64,000 nt of DNA from Paractinoplanes ovalisporus (GCF_016834655.1 NZ_JAENHP010000001.1:496001-560000); one strand, 5' to 3'; counted from the stretch's first letter, positions 33,001 to 43,389 are shown. Made by a program: numbers and translations. Notes: a model not told the origin generated them from the sequence alone.

Positions 33001-34364
33001 TGGCCGTGCACTACGCGGCGGCCGCCGAGGGGCCGGACAGCTCGGACTGGGTGCGGGGCAAGGCGTTCCGGTCACTGATCGCGGCCGGAGCCGGGGCCCG
33101 CCGGCGGTTCGCGGTGGGCCGGGCACTCGACCTGCACCGGCGGGCGCTGCGGCACGCCGAGGGAGCCGCCGAACGGGCCGAGGCGATCGAGGCCGTCGGG
33201 GACGACCACGAGACCGCGTACGCCGGCGACGAGGCGATCGCCGCCTGGCGGGAAGCCATCACGGCGCTGCCCAAGGACGACCGCCGGGCCCGGCTCTGCC
33301 TCAAGACCGCGCAGATGGTGGTGGCGCGGTGGGGTGGCTTCCGCACGCCGGCCGACCCGGCGCTCGGCGACCGGGTCGTCGACGAGGGGCTGGCCGCGGT
33401 CATCGACCCCTCGGTCAAGGCGCAGCTGCTGGCGTTGCGGGCGCTGTGCGGAGGGCGCTGGGCGTGGACCGGCCGGCTCGATCCGGTTCCGGTCGCGCGG
33501 CGGCGCCGGGCCGCGGACGACGCCAAAGCGCTGGCCGACGGGATCGGTTCGGCGCCGCTGCGGGGCCTGGCGTTGCTGGGGGTGGCGGCCGTCCACTTCC
33601 TGGAGGAGCGCTACGAGGATGCCGTCGCGGCCGTGCTCGAGGAGGTGGCGCTGGTCGAGCAGGACGGGCGGGACCGCGACCGCGCACTCGGGCACCTCAT
33701 CGCCGCCCTGGTGATCGGGGCGGTGCGCGGCGACTACGTGGTGGCGCTGGAGCACGCGCGGCGGTCGTACGAGTGGGCGCGCAGCCTGTCCCCGCACGAC
33801 CGTCTGCACGGCACGGCCACGGTGATGACCTGCCTGGAGCAGCTGGGCCGTTACGACGAGATCGACCCCTACCTGGACGAACATCTGGCGTTGCGGCAGG
33901 GACCGGTGGCCGCCATGGCCTGTCCGTACATCCGCAGCGGGCCGCTGGTCGGCGCCCTGGCCCTGGCCCGCCGGGGCGAACCCGACCGGGCGAAAACCGT
34001 CGCGGACACGGTGGACGTCGACCTCGTGCACCCCGGCAACGCGGAGGTGCTGCGGGCCCGGCTGAGCCTGCGGCTGGGTGACGTCACGACCGCGCGGTCA
34101 CTGGCCGAGCGATTGATGAGCATGAACCGCCGGCCCGGGCCCGAGGAGATCCCGCACGAGGCGTTGGCCCTGCTGGAGACGCTCGAGGCGGCCGGCGACC
34201 GGCGGGCGCTGCGGGAGTTCCTGCCGCGCGCGAGAAAGGCGTCCGGCTATCTCGCGCTGATGACCGACGCCTGCGACCGCGCCGAACGGTTTCTGAGCTC
34301 GGCCGAGTCCCGTCCCGGAACGGTTCCGCCGACCGGTCACGGGGGCCGCCCGAGCGGGCGGTAG
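30072..34364 (+). CDS. Large SARP-type regulator: winged helix, BTAD, cyclase-like, AAA ATPase, TPR
   Basis: 1,430 residues. 1-90: OmpR-like winged helix (LRVRLLGGFRVEVAGRVVP). 95-230: BTAD helical domain (DVRAFEAAARESD ... LRDELGIEPAEDLRRLH). 244-355: eight 14-residue repeats, consensus QPEDRDAQLAHHNA. 360-620: degenerate class III nucleotidyl-cyclase-like domain (ERKLVTVLDADLRGV ... GGGVIGVFGWP ... RLGVDTGEIIAPG), interrupted at 480-549 by five 14-residue repeats, consensus NATHLPQISGTMPN. About 635-900: AAA/NACHT ATPase with Walker A AGPAGIGKTRL and Walker B LLLIVEDLHWA. The remainder is a TPR-like helical tail. Such proteins activate transcription. The catalytic cyclase residues appear lost. 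GTG 30072 is chosen by fold; upstream in-frame starts exist. Confidence 0.88.
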   Translation: MPAELRVRLLGGFRVEVAGRVVPESEWQRNGAVALVKILAVHSRMHREQAIDLLWPEAGPDLGQSRLNKALHYARRVLGGDRIRLRDDMLALEQAELWTDVRAFEAAARESDIDAALMLYAGDLLPENRFDAWAEQPRARLRNTVVSMLLERASRDDLERVVVLDPLHEVAHGRLMRLESEQGQRHRAIRRYEQLAALLRDELGIEPAEDLRRLHNSLINEPPARALDATHEQRGTLREQQNAQSKERDAQFAHHDAQPEDRDAQLAHHNAQPEDRDAQLAHHNAQPEDRDAQLAHHNAQPEDRDAQLAHHNAQPKERDAQLAHHNAQTERRSAQLAPRDAQPEQRAAPPGQRLASPGEFSAAPEERKLVTVLDADLRGVRGANADADPERARRETSGWTALLTEIVTRWGGAAQPLMGGGVIGVFGWPEAREDHAARALWAGREIIGRFPGPIRLGVDTGEIIAPGEPRPQVREAMPNSATHLLQISGTVPNNATHLPQISGTMPNNATHLPQISGTMPNNATHLPQIGGTVLNSATQLAQVGGAVLDGAARLRAKAGDGELVTGERTQLAARRHGDFRVEATSPGVWRVVGAAPAPSDDAGPVPPMVGRDAELRAVLSLVDEAAASGRPRLITVAGPAGIGKTRLVREVVGRRPDMRVLRGRCLAAGDGITYWALGEILREACGIPFGESGERAQQKLRTRLAPLLPERTVFALAATAGIRMPGNPLDQADPREVDEELGRAWPRLASVLAVREPLLLIVEDLHWAGAPLVAMLSRLIARAEGPVIVLSTARPEFLDAHPRVSDVVVLRALSETDGRALLEALPQQVGLRQRARILARADGNPYFLEQLAAHVAEGGNGTLPDTVHALLAARIDALPADEKRVLQRAAVIGRTFWATPLRATTGQLQQLENRGLIRARPASTMTGQDEYAFQHALLRDVAYAGLPVAQRAAGHAETAAWLEEVSRERIGEVIELVAVHYAAAAEGPDSSDWVRGKAFRSLIAAGAGARRRFAVGRALDLHRRALRHAEGAAERAEAIEAVGDDHETAYAGDEAIAAWREAITALPKDDRRARLCLKTAQMVVARWGGFRTPADPALGDRVVDEGLAAVIDPSVKAQLLALRALCGGRWAWTGRLDPVPVARRRRAADDAKALADGIGSAPLRGLALLGVAAVHFLEERYEDAVAAVLEEVALVEQDGRDRDRALGHLIAALVIGAVRGDYVVALEHARRSYEWARSLSPHDRLHGTATVMTCLEQLGRYDEIDPYLDEHLALRQGPVAAMACPYIRSGPLVGALALARRGEPDRAKTVADTVDVDLVHPGNAEVLRARLSLRLGDVTTARSLAERLMSMNRRPGPEEIPHEALALLETLEAAGDRRALREFLPRARKASGYLALMTDACDRAERFLSSAESRPGTVPPTGHGGRPSGR
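30801..31136 (+). repeat. 42-bp in-frame tandem array 1, eight units
   Basis: Units start at 30801 and every 42 bp. Four central units are almost identical and encode QPEDRDAQLAHHNA; the outer units are diverged (QSKERDAQFAHHDA, QPKERDAQLAHHNA, QTERRSAQLAPRDA, QPEQRAAPPGQRLA). The encoded stretch is charged, Gln/His-rich and probably a flexible or helical linker between the BTAD and cyclase-like domains. Confidence 0.92.
31509..31718 (+). repeat. 42-bp in-frame tandem array 2, five units
   Basis: Units start at 31509, 31551, 31593, 31635 and 31677, encoding SATHLLQISGTVPN, NATHLPQISGTMPN twice, NATHLPQIGGTVLN and SATQLAQVGGAVLD. The next 14 residues, GAARLRAKAGDGEL, match the cyclase motif V-N-x-A-A-R-L that normally stands here, so the units look like expansions of that motif inside the cyclase-like fold. 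Confidence 0.92.
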
Positions 34365-34453
34365 CCGCATTTCGGACGCTGCTTCAACCTGGGCATCTCC
34401 AGCCCGCCGCCGCTGCGCACACGCACCGGCGGCACAGGTCGAAGGACAGGAAA

Positions 34454-34484
34454 ATGCCGCATGGCCGGTTCGATCGTGCGGCAT
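34454..34484. terminator. Hairpin between convergent SARP and glpK1 genes
   Basis: ATGCCGCA (34454-34461) and TGCGGCAT (34477-34484) form an 8-bp stem with a 15-nt loop, in the 152-bp gap between two convergent genes. No T-run follows on either strand, which is usual in actinobacteria. A bidirectional terminator is the likely role. Confidence 0.4.
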
Positions 34485-34516
34485 GTGTAGCGCCGGAAGT
34501 GCCGCGCCAGTAAGAA

Positions 34517-36007
34517 TCAGGCCTGGATCCAGTCGAAAGTGCGGGATACGGCCCGCTGCCAATTGCCATATTCGGTCTCGCGCCGGGCCGGTTCCATGGT
34601 GGGCAGCCACTGCGCCGCGCGGTGCCAGTTGCGGCGCAGGCCCTCCAGGTCGGGCCAATATCCCACGGCCAGGCCGGCGCCGTAGGCCGCGCCCAGCGAC
34701 ACCGTCTCGGCCGCCAGGGGGCGCACCACCGGCACGTCGAGGACGTCGGCGATGAACTGCATCAGCAGGTTGTCCGCGGTCATCCCGCCGTCCACCCGCA
34801 GGGTTTTCAGCGCCAGCCCGGAGTCGGCGTTCATCGCGTCGACCACCTCGCGGGTCTGCCAGGCGCTCGCCTCCAGCACCGCCCGGGCCAGGTGACCCTT
34901 GGTGATGTAGGAGGTCAGGCCGACGATCACGCCGCGGGCCTCGCTGCGCCAATAGGGGGCGTAGAGGCCGGAGAACGCGGGCACGATGTAACACCCGCCG
35001 TTGTCGGTGACGGTGCGGGCCAGCGTCTCGATCTCGGGGGCGCTCGCGATCAGTTCGAGCTGGTCACGGAACCACTGGACCAGCGAGCCGGTGATCGCGA
35101 TCGAGCCTTCCAGGGCGTACGCGGCCGGTTCGCCCTTGATCTGATAGGCCACCGTGCTGAGCAGGCCGTGGGTGGAGCGCACGAGTTCGGCCCCGGTGTT
35201 CAACAGCAGAAAGCTTCCGGTCCCGTACGTGCATTTCGCCTCACCGGGGGCGAAACACGTCTGGCCGAACAGGGCCGCCTGCTGGTCGCCGAGCGCCGCC
35301 CCGATGCGCACGCCGGGGAAGGCCGCGGTGGCCGTGCCGAAGACGCCGATGGACGGGCGCACCTCGGGCAGCATCGCGCGGGGAATGCCGAAGAACTCGA
35401 GCGACTCCGGTGACCAGTCGAGGGTGTGCACGTCGAGCAGCATGGTGCGGCTGGCGTTGGTGACGTCGGTGACGTGCAGGCCGCCGGTCAGGTTCCAGAT
35501 CAGCCAGGTCTCCATCGTGCCGAACAGCACCTCACCCCGTTCGGCCCTTTCCCGCAGGCCGGGGTGGCGGTCGAGCATCCACCGCAGGCGCGGGCCGGAG
35601 AAGTACGTGGCCAGCGGCAGGGCGGACCGGTGCCGTACGCCCTCGGCCCCGGGCTCCCCTTCGAGCCGCCCCACCATCGTGTCGGTCCGGGTGTCCTGCC
35701 AGACGACGGCGTGCCCGATCGGGTTGCCGGTCGCCCGGTCCCACAGCACCGTCGTCTCGCGCTGGTTGGCGATGCCGATCGCGGCCACCTGGTCGATCGT
35801 GGCTCCGGCCCGGCGCAGCGCCTCGGGGCCGAGCCGTTCCACGTTGCGCCAGATCTCGGCCGCGTCGTGCTCGACCCATCCCGGTTTGGGGTAGTACTGC
35901 TTGTGTTCCTGCTGGGCGAGGGAGACGAGCTGGCCGCGCCGGTCGAACACGATGCACCGCGTCGACGTGGTTCCCTGGTCGATCGCGATGACATATCGCT
36001 CGGTCAT
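34517..36007 (-). CDS. glpK: Glycerol kinase, copy 1
   Basis: 496 residues, full length for FGGY-family glycerol kinase. Phosphate loop [18 protein letters not shown]; substrate region [46 protein letters not shown]; adenosine site [14 protein letters not shown] and [31 protein letters not shown]. It converts glycerol to glycerol 3-phosphate. It lies downstream of gylR on the - strand, 16 bp away, and is a second kinase besides glpK2 in the divergent operon. The two differ throughout (for example LTGGLHV here, [11 protein letters not shown] there), so this is not a recent duplication. Confidence 0.93.
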   Translation of the reverse strand: MTERYVIAIDQGTTSTRCIVFDRRGQLVSLAQQEHKQYYPKPGWVEHDAAEIWRNVERLGPEALRRAGATIDQVAAIGIANQRETTVLWDRATGNPIGHAVVWQDTRTDTMVGRLEGEPGAEGVRHRSALPLATYFSGPRLRWMLDRHPGLRERAERGEVLFGTMETWLIWNLTGGLHVTDVTNASRTMLLDVHTLDWSPESLEFFGIPRAMLPEVRPSIGVFGTATAAFPGVRIGAALGDQQAALFGQTCFAPGEAKCTYGTGSFLLLNTGAELVRSTHGLLSTVAYQIKGEPAAYALEGSIAITGSLVQWFRDQLELIASAPEIETLARTVTDNGGCYIVPAFSGLYAPYWRSEARGVIVGLTSYITKGHLARAVLEASAWQTREVVDAMNADSGLALKTLRVDGGMTADNLLMQFIADVLDVPVVRPLAAETVSLGAAYGAGLAVGYWPDLEGLRRNWHRAAQWLPTMEPARRETEYGNWQRAVSRTFDWIQA

Positions 36008-36023
36008 GGTTCCCCCAAACAGC

Positions 36024-36776
36024 TCAGCGCCGGGCGGCTCCGAGATCGCGTGACACCGCGCGGGCGGCGTCACGAACGTTGGCCACCAGCTGCGGCCTCG
36101 GGTGGTAGCGGCTGTCGCAGAGCCGTTCGACATGTCCGGAGATGCCGATGGCGCCGACGACCAGGCCTCCGTACGCACGGATCGGCGCGGCCAGCGAGGC
36201 CTCGCCCGGTGTGTACTCCTCGACGTCGCTGCTCCACCCGGCTTCGCGCACGGCGCGCAGGGCGGCCGCCAGTTCGCGGTGGCCGACGAGGGTGCGGCTG
36301 GTGAAGCGGTCGAGGCGGGCCGGCGGGGTGGCCCCGTAGGCGAGCAGCGCCTTGCCGAGGGCGGTGGCGTGCATCGGCAGGAGGCTGCCCACGTCGAGGG
36401 TCTGGAAGGTGTCGTCGGGGCGGAAGACGTGGTGGACTACCAGCACCTGTCCCTCCAGGACGGTGCCGATCCGGACGGCCTCCCCGCTGCGTGCGGCCAG
36501 CGGGTCGGCCCAGTTGATCGAGCGGGAGCGCAGCTCGTTGACGTCGAGATAGCCGGTGCCCAGGCGCAGCATGGCCGCCCCGAGCTGGTAGTGGCCGGAG
36601 GCCCGGTCCTGTTCGACGAACCCGACCTTGCGCAGGGTCTGCAGGATGCCGTGGGTGGTGCCCTTGGCCAGGTCGAGCGAGCGGGAGATCTCGGCCAGGG
36701 ACAGCCGTCCGGCGCCTCCCGCGAGCAACCGCAGGACGGCCGCGGCGCGCTCGATGGACTGCACTGTTCCCGGCAC
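36024..36776 (-). CDS. gylR: IclR-family glycerol regulon repressor (GylR-like)
   Basis: 250 residues. IclR winged helix ([52 protein letters not shown]) and C-terminal effector domain ([16 protein letters not shown] ... [21 protein letters not shown]). In Streptomyces, GylR of this family represses glpF-glpK-glpD type genes until glycerol or glycerol 3-phosphate is present. Here it is divergent from exactly that operon, with a palindrome between. It also leads the glpK1 transcript. Confidence 0.88.
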   Translation of the reverse strand: MPGTVQSIERAAAVLRLLAGGAGRLSLAEISRSLDLAKGTTHGILQTLRKVGFVEQDRASGHYQLGAAMLRLGTGYLDVNELRSRSINWADPLAARSGEAVRIGTVLEGQVLVVHHVFRPDDTFQTLDVGSLLPMHATALGKALLAYGATPPARLDRFTSRTLVGHRELAAALRAVREAGWSSDVEEYTPGEASLAAPIRAYGGLVVGAIGISGHVERLCDSRYHPRPQLVANVRDAARAVSRDLGAARR

Positions 36777-36820
36777 GTAACGACCATATGACGATCAGTG
36801 ACGCGCCTCGGAGACCGTCG

Positions 36821-36835
36821 TTCGACATTGTCGAA
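36821..36835. promoter_or_regulatory. Candidate GylR operator
   Basis: TTCGACA-T-TGTCGAA is a perfect 7-bp inverted repeat, the shape expected for IclR-family operators. It lies 45 bp upstream of gylR and 65 bp upstream of glpF, so one site could control both directions. A partial half-site (TTCATTGTC) follows at 36841-36849. Confidence 0.6.
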
Positions 36836-36899
36836 TGGCGTTCATTGTCCGTGCTGGAGTGGCTACCTAGCGTCCGGGGGGTCAACCTCGGGAGGGCAC

Positions 36900-37734
<835 letters not shown>

Positions 37735-37742
<8 letters not shown>

Positions 37743-39252
37743 CTTCGTCGGCGCCGTCGACCAGGGCACGACCAGTACCCGTTTCATGATCTTCGATCAC
37801 GGCGGCAACGAGGTGGCCCGCCACCAGCTCGAACACGAACAGATCCTGCCCCAGGCGGGCTGGGTCGAGCACAACCCGGCCGAGATCTGGGAGCGTACGG
37901 TCACGGTCGTCCGCACCGCGATGCAGAAGGCCAACCTGGGCGCGTCGGACCTGGCCGCCCTCGGCGTGACCAACCAGCGCGAGACCGCCGTGGTGTGGGA
38001 CCGCAACAGCGGACGGCCCTACTACAACGCGATCGTCTGGCAGGACACCCGCACCGACCGGATCGCCTCGGCGCTGGAACGCGACGGCCGCGGCGACGTC
38101 ATCCGGCGCAAGGCGGGGCTGCCGCCGGCCACGTACTTCAGCGGCGGCAAGATCCAGTGGATCCTGGAGAACGTCGACGGGGTCCGCGAGGCGGCCGAGC
38201 GCGGCGACGCGATCTTCGGCAACACCGACAGCTGGGTGCTGTGGAACATGACCGGCGGGGTCGACGGCGGCAAGCACCTGACCGACGTGACCAACGCCAG
38301 CCGCACCATGCTGATGAACCTGGAGACCCTCGACTGGGACGACGAGCTGCTCGGCTTCTTCAACATCCCGCGGTCGATGCTGCCCGAGATCCGGCCGTCG
38401 TCCGACCCCAACACGTACGGGGTGGCCCGGTGGCCCGGCTCGCTGGGTGGCGAGGTGCCGCTCACCGGTGACCTCGGCGACCAGCAGGCGGCCACCGTCG
38501 GGCAGGTCTGTTTCGCGCCCGGCGAGGCCAAGAACACGTACGGCACCGGCAACTTCATGCTCCTGAACACCGGCAACGAGCTCGTACGGTCGGAGAACGG
38601 CCTGCTCACGACGGTGTGTTACAAGTTCGGCGACGCGGCCCCGGTCTATGCGCTGGAGGGCTCGATCGCGGTGACCGGCTCGGCCGTGCAGTGGCTGCGC
38701 GACCAGCTGCACATCATCAACGACGCCTCCGAGAGCGAGCGGCTGGCGTCCGAGGTGCAGGACAACGGCGGCGTCTACTTCGTGCCCGCGTTCTCGGGCC
38801 TGTTCGCTCCCTACTGGCGTTCCGACGCCCGCGGAGCGATTGTCGGCCTGTCCCGATTCAACACCAGCGCGCACATCGCGCGGGCTACGCTCGAGTCCAT
38901 CTGCTATCAGAGCCGCGACGTCGTCGACGCCATGGCCCAGGACTCCGGCGTGACGCTCGACGTGCTCAAGGTGGACGGCGGCATCACGGCCAACAACCTG
39001 TGCATGCAGATCCAGGCCGACGTGCTCGGCGTGCCGGTGAGCCGGCCGGTCGTCGCCGAGACCACCGCGCTCGGGGCGGCCTACGCGGCCGGGCTGGCCG
39101 TCGGATTCTGGAAGAACACCGACGAGCTGCGCGAGAACTGGAACGAGTCGCAGCGCTGGCAGCCCAGCTGGTCGGAGGAGCAGCGGTCCGAGGGCTACGG
39201 CAAGTGGAAGAAAGCCGTCGAACGCACCCTGGACTGGGTGGACGTGGACTGA
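37735..39252 (+). CDS. glpK: Glycerol kinase, copy 2
   Basis: 505 residues, FGGY family. [76 protein letters not shown] and [18 protein letters not shown] are all present. It overlaps glpF by 8 bp and precedes glpD by 2 bp, so it is the operon kinase that traps imported glycerol as glycerol 3-phosphate. Confidence 0.95.
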
Positions 39253-39254
39253 TC

Positions 39255-40961
39255 ATGGTTTCTCTCTCCCCGCAGTATCGGGACTCGGCGCTGACCGCGC
39301 TGGCCGGCGCCGAGCTCGACGTCCTGGTGGTCGGCGGTGGAGTGGTGGGCTCCGGGGCGGCGCTCGACGCCGTCACCCGGGGCCTGTCCACCGGCCTGGT
39401 CGAGGCGCGCGACATCGCCTCGGGCACGTCCAGCCGCTCCAGCAAGCTGCTGCACGGCGGCCTGCGCTACCTCGAGATGCTCGACTTCGGGCTGGTCCGG
39501 GAAGCGCTGCACGAGCGCGACCTGAGCCTGCAGCGCCTGGCGCCGCACCTGGCCCGGCCCGTGCGCTTCCTGTATCCGCTCAAGCACCACGCGTGGGAAC
39601 GCGCCTACACGGGCGCGGGCATCACGCTCTACGACACGATGGCGCTGGGCGGCGGCATGCCCCGGCACCGGCATCTCACGCGCTCCGGCGCCCTGCGGGT
39701 CTGCCCCGCCCTGCGCAAGGACGCGCTGGTCGGCGCCCTGCAGTACTACGACGCCCAGGTGGACGACGCGCGGCACACCATGTTCCTGGCGCGCACGGCC
39801 GCCGCGTACGGGGCCCACGTGGTTTCCCGTACGAAGGTGGTCGGCTTCCTGCGCGAAGGGGAACGGGTCACCGGCGTACGGGTCAAGGATCTGGAATTCG
39901 ACCGTGAGTTCGAGGTGCGGGCCCAGCAGGTGATCAACGCGACCGGCGTGTGGACGGACGACACGCAGGCGCTCGTGGGTGAGCGCGGCCAGTTCCACGT
40001 ACGTGCGTCGAAGGGCATCCACCTCGTCGTGCCGCGTGACCGCATCCAGTCGTCGACCGGTCTGATCCTGCGTACGGAGAAGAGCGTGCTGTTCGTGATC
40101 CCGTGGGGCCGCCACTGGATCGTGGGCACGACCGACACCGACTGGTCGCTCGACAAGGCGCACCCGGCGGCGTCCAGCACCGACATCGACTATCTGCTCG
40201 AACACGTCAACTCGGTGCTGTCGCGCCCGCTGGCCCGGGAGGACGTGCAGGGTGTGTACGCGGGTCTGCGGCCCCTGCTGTCGGGCGAGTCCGAGGCGAC
40301 GTCGCAACTGTCGCGCGAGCACATGGTCGGCAGCCCCGTGCCCGGGCTCGTCGTGGTGGCCGGGGGCAAGTACACGACGTACCGGGTGATGGCCAAGGAC
40401 GCCGTGGACGCCTGCGTGCACGGGCTGGGCCGCTCGGTTCCGCCCTCGTGCACCGACCGGGTGCCGCTGGTGGGCGCGGACGGCTACCCGGCACTGTGGA
40501 ACCAGCGGCGCATCCTGGCCGACCGTTCGGGCCTGCACGTGGCGCGGGTCGAACACCTGCTCGGCCGCTACGGATCGCTGGTCAACGAGGTGCTGGCGCT
40601 GATCGAGGACGACAAGTCGCTGGCCCGCCCGCTGACCGGCGCCGACGACTACCTGCGGGCCGAGGTCGTCTACGCGGCGGCCGCCGAGGGCGCCCGCCAC
40701 CTGGAAGACGTCATGACCCGGCGCACCCGCATCTCGATCGAGACGTTCGACCGGGGCGTCAACTCGGCGCAGGAGGCGGCGGAGCTGATGGCGGGCGTGC
40801 TCGGCTGGACCGACGAGCAGACGGCCCGGGAGGTGGAGAACTATCGCGTACGGGTCGAGGCCGAACGCGAGTCGCAGGAACAGCCGGACGACGAGACCGC
40901 CGACGCCACCCGCCTCGGCGCGCCCGACGTCGTGCCCGTCACCGCCGCTGACACGGAGTAA
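39255..40961 (+). CDS. glpD: Glycerol-3-phosphate dehydrogenase, FAD-dependent
   Basis: 568 residues. FAD-binding start DVLVVGGGVVGSGAALDAVT, the family motif SSRSSKLLHGGLRYLE, INATGVWTDD, IPWGRHWIVGTTDTDW and GGKYTTYRVMAKDAVDACV. It oxidises glycerol 3-phosphate to dihydroxyacetone phosphate and passes electrons to the quinone pool at the membrane. The C-terminal 30 residues are acidic and low-complexity. The stop abuts that of the convergent LLM gene with no gap. Confidence 0.95.
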   Translation: MVSLSPQYRDSALTALAGAELDVLVVGGGVVGSGAALDAVTRGLSTGLVEARDIASGTSSRSSKLLHGGLRYLEMLDFGLVREALHERDLSLQRLAPHLARPVRFLYPLKHHAWERAYTGAGITLYDTMALGGGMPRHRHLTRSGALRVCPALRKDALVGALQYYDAQVDDARHTMFLARTAAAYGAHVVSRTKVVGFLREGERVTGVRVKDLEFDREFEVRAQQVINATGVWTDDTQALVGERGQFHVRASKGIHLVVPRDRIQSSTGLILRTEKSVLFVIPWGRHWIVGTTDTDWSLDKAHPAASSTDIDYLLEHVNSVLSRPLAREDVQGVYAGLRPLLSGESEATSQLSREHMVGSPVPGLVVVAGGKYTTYRVMAKDAVDACVHGLGRSVPPSCTDRVPLVGADGYPALWNQRRILADRSGLHVARVEHLLGRYGSLVNEVLALIEDDKSLARPLTGADDYLRAEVVYAAAAEGARHLEDVMTRRTRISIETFDRGVNSAQEAAELMAGVLGWTDEQTAREVENYRVRVEAERESQEQPDDETADATRLGAPDVVPVTAADTE

Positions 40962-41804
40962 TCAGCCGCGCTCGCGTTTGACCAGGTCGCGGACGGCCGG
41001 GGCGATCTCGGCGGCCAGGCGCTCGGTGGTCGCGGCGTCGTCGGTGGCCAGGATGAAGCCACTGATGCCGTACGTGAGGGCCAGGTCGGCGAGTTGCTCG
41101 GGCTCCGCGCCGTCCATGAGGTTGAGCAGACGCCGGACGCTCGACGGCTCGCGGCCGGCGTCGGTGGCGGCCTCGTCGATGCGGGCGTTCAAGTCGGTCA
41201 GCGAGGCGGCGCCGTTCGGCAGGTAGGAGAGCGAGGGCAGCCAGCCGTCGCCCAGCCGACCGGTCAGGGCCAGCATCTTCGGCTTGTAGGCGCCGATCCA
41301 GATGCCGATGTCGTGCGCCGGCGCGGGCCCGCGCTTGGCCCCGCTCACCTGGTAGAACTCGCCCCGGTGGTCGACCCGCTCGCGGGTGCCGGTGTTCCAC
41401 AGGTCGCGGATGATCGGGATCGCCTCGGACAGGGCCGCGATGCCCTGGGCCGGGGTCAGTTTCCGCCCGCCCATCGCCGCCACCCCGTCCGGGAAGGCGC
41501 CCGCGCCCAGGCCCAGCTCGATCCGGCCGCCGCTGAGCACGTCGAGCGACGCGGCGGCCCGGGCCAGCACGGCCGGCGGGCGCAGCGGCAGGTTGAGCAC
41601 GTTGCCGCTGATCCGGATCCGCTCGGTGCGCGCGGCCGCGTAGGCCATCAGCGTCCACGTGTCGAGGAACGCCGGCTGGTAGGGGTGGTCCTGGAACGTG
41701 ACCAGGTCGAGCCCCGCCCGGTCGGCCGTCACGGCCAGGTCGACGGCGCCGGCGTTCGGGGTGACGAACGTGCCGAACATCAGGTCATGTCCGTAGTCGG
41801 TCAT
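40962..41804 (-). CDS. Luciferase-like (LLM-class) flavin/F420-dependent oxidoreductase
   Basis: 280 residues, TIM-barrel LLM fold: TADRAGLDLVTFQDHPYQPA, RTERIRISGNVLNLPLRPPA, LARAAASLDVLSGGRIELGL, GAGAFPDGVAAMGG. The set fits F420- or FMN-dependent monooxygenases/reductases. ATG 41804 has SD GGAGGA and overlaps the end of the FAD oxidase gene by 4 bp, so the two are cotranscribed and coupled. MarR is divergent from this pair. Substrate unknown. Confidence 0.88.
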   Translation of the reverse strand: MTDYGHDLMFGTFVTPNAGAVDLAVTADRAGLDLVTFQDHPYQPAFLDTWTLMAYAAARTERIRISGNVLNLPLRPPAVLARAAASLDVLSGGRIELGLGAGAFPDGVAAMGGRKLTPAQGIAALSEAIPIIRDLWNTGTRERVDHRGEFYQVSGAKRGPAPAHDIGIWIGAYKPKMLALTGRLGDGWLPSLSYLPNGAASLTDLNARIDEAATDAGREPSSVRRLLNLMDGAEPEQLADLALTYGISGFILATDDAATTERLAAEIAPAVRDLVKRERG

Positions 41805-43351
41805 GACTCCTCCACAATCGCAAAGTTGTCGCGGAACAGGGTGGTCGGGTCGTAGCGGCGCTTGAGCTCGCGCAGCCGCGCCAGGGTCGCGGCCGGGAAC
41901 GCGTCGTGCAGGCGCTCGGGCCGCTGGTCGGTCTCGAAGCTCAGGTAGAGCCCGTCGAAGTGCTTGGCCATCAGCCGGTCCCACACCTCGTCCATGCCCC
42001 GCCGGTCGGCGCCGATGGCCGTCACCGAGAACTCCGGGGTGCGGTGGGCGAGCGCGGTCGCGTGGGCCGGCACGTCGGCGATCGCCCCGCCCATGTGCCG
42101 CAGCTGGAAGAAGAAGACCTGGCCGGAGCGCAGCAGCTCGGCCACGTCACGGGCGAACGCGTCGGTCAGCTCGGGCAGGAACCCGGACCGCGCCACCGGT
42201 TCGCCGCGGCCGTGGTGCCCCTCGGGACCGACGTCGCCGGCCTGGGCCATCACGTCGGCGTAGCGGGCCACGACCACCTGCTGCTGGGCGAGCAGGGCGG
42301 TGGTGGCGAACGGGGTGAGCCGCTCGATGATCGTGTCGGCGTCGCCCGAGTCGACCATCCCGTACATCTGGATGACGGACTGACCCTGGCGGGGCGGGCC
42401 GGTGAGCCAGAAGACCGTGGTGTCGCGCGGCGCCTCCCGGGCGACATCCCCGTACGCCTTCAGCGACTCGGCGACATCGTGGCTGACCAGCACGAACTGG
42501 GCCCAGCCAACCTCGGTGACCTCCTCCGCCTCGAACTCGAACGCGGTCGCCACCCCGAAGTTCGCGCCGGCACCCCGTACGGCCCAGAAAAGGTCTTGAT
42601 TTTCCTCCGCGCTCGCCCGCACCTGGGTGCCGTCGGCCAGCACCAGCTCGACCGCCCGCAGCCGGTCGATGGTCAGGCCCTGCTCGCGGGAGAGGAAGCC
42701 GATGCCGCCCGCCGTGGCCAGGCCACCCACGCCGACGCCGCCGTAGTCGCCCGAGCCGAGCGCCAGATCGTACTTGTCGAGGAACGCGGCCACCTGCTTC
42801 CAGGTCGCGCCCGGCCCGACCCGGACGAGCCCATTGCCGAGCATCTCGATGTCGTTCATGGCGCCGACGTCGATGATCAGGCCGCCGTTGTTGGTGGACC
42901 GGCCGCTGATGCCGTGACCGCCGCTACGCAGGCCCAGCTGCAGCTCGGGGTGCCGCCGGGCGAACGCCAGCGCCTCGGCCACCTCGTCGGGCGTGCGCGG
43001 GCGCAGGATCAGCGCCGGTCGGCCCCCGCGCATGTAGGTGGAACTGCGGCCGCGGTAGCCGGGGTCGCCCGGCTCGAACTTGACCAGCGAGGCCGGCAGG
43101 TCGTCGAAGCGGCTCGGATTGTCGCCGGTGCTCACGCGCGGGCCGGCCAGCGCGGTCAGGGTGTCCATCGCCTTGTCGGCCATGTCGCTCGACACCGCCG
43201 CCGGCGCGCCGGGAAGAGTGATCCGCAGGTTGTCGTTGCGGGCGGCCAGCCAGACCGCCGCCGTCCACGGATCGAGCCCGCCGTCCTCGTCGGTCAGGAC
43301 CACCGGGCCGGGAGCCGTCTCCGCTTCCCGAACTTTCTGTTCCGTGCTCAA
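41801..43351 (-). CDS. BBE-type FAD-linked oxidoreductase
   Basis: 516 residues. FAD-binding type 4 domain: ALILRPRTPDEVAEALAFAR, LGLRSGGHGISGRSTNNGG (His for 8-alpha linkage to FAD), SGDYGGVGVGGLATAGGIGF, and a C-terminal BBE motif (LRELKRRYDPTTLFRDNFAI). The usual second covalent FAD attachment, a Cys before the VGVGG segment, is absent (GDYGG), so FAD should be attached at one residue only. Start is TTG 43351 with strong SD GGAGGAT. Divergent from marR. Confidence 0.88.
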   Translation of the reverse strand: MSTEQKVREAETAPGPVVLTDEDGGLDPWTAAVWLAARNDNLRITLPGAPAAVSSDMADKAMDTLTALAGPRVSTGDNPSRFDDLPASLVKFEPGDPGYRGRSSTYMRGGRPALILRPRTPDEVAEALAFARRHPELQLGLRSGGHGISGRSTNNGGLIIDVGAMNDIEMLGNGLVRVGPGATWKQVAAFLDKYDLALGSGDYGGVGVGGLATAGGIGFLSREQGLTIDRLRAVELVLADGTQVRASAEENQDLFWAVRGAGANFGVATAFEFEAEEVTEVGWAQFVLVSHDVAESLKAYGDVAREAPRDTTVFWLTGPPRQGQSVIQMYGMVDSGDADTIIERLTPFATTALLAQQQVVVARYADVMAQAGDVGPEGHHGRGEPVARSGFLPELTDAFARDVAELLRSGQVFFFQLRHMGGAIADVPAHATALAHRTPEFSVTAIGADRRGMDEVWDRLMAKHFDGLYLSFETDQRPERLHDAFPAATLARLRELKRRYDPTTLFRDNFAIVEES

Positions 43352-43389
43352 CGAATCCTCCGCAGATCCGATCGTCTTCTCGCTAGATA

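Noticed and set aside
30072..34364. Antibiotic biosynthetic cluster indicated by a SARP-type regulator
   Set aside because: No PKS, NRPS, terpene or RiPP genes are nearby, and large SARP/AAA proteins are often unlinked to clusters.
36821..36849. LexA/SOS box near gylR
   Set aside because: The symmetry TTCGACA-T-TGTCGAA differs from actinobacterial LexA sites (GAAC...GTTC), and the neighbouring genes are metabolic.
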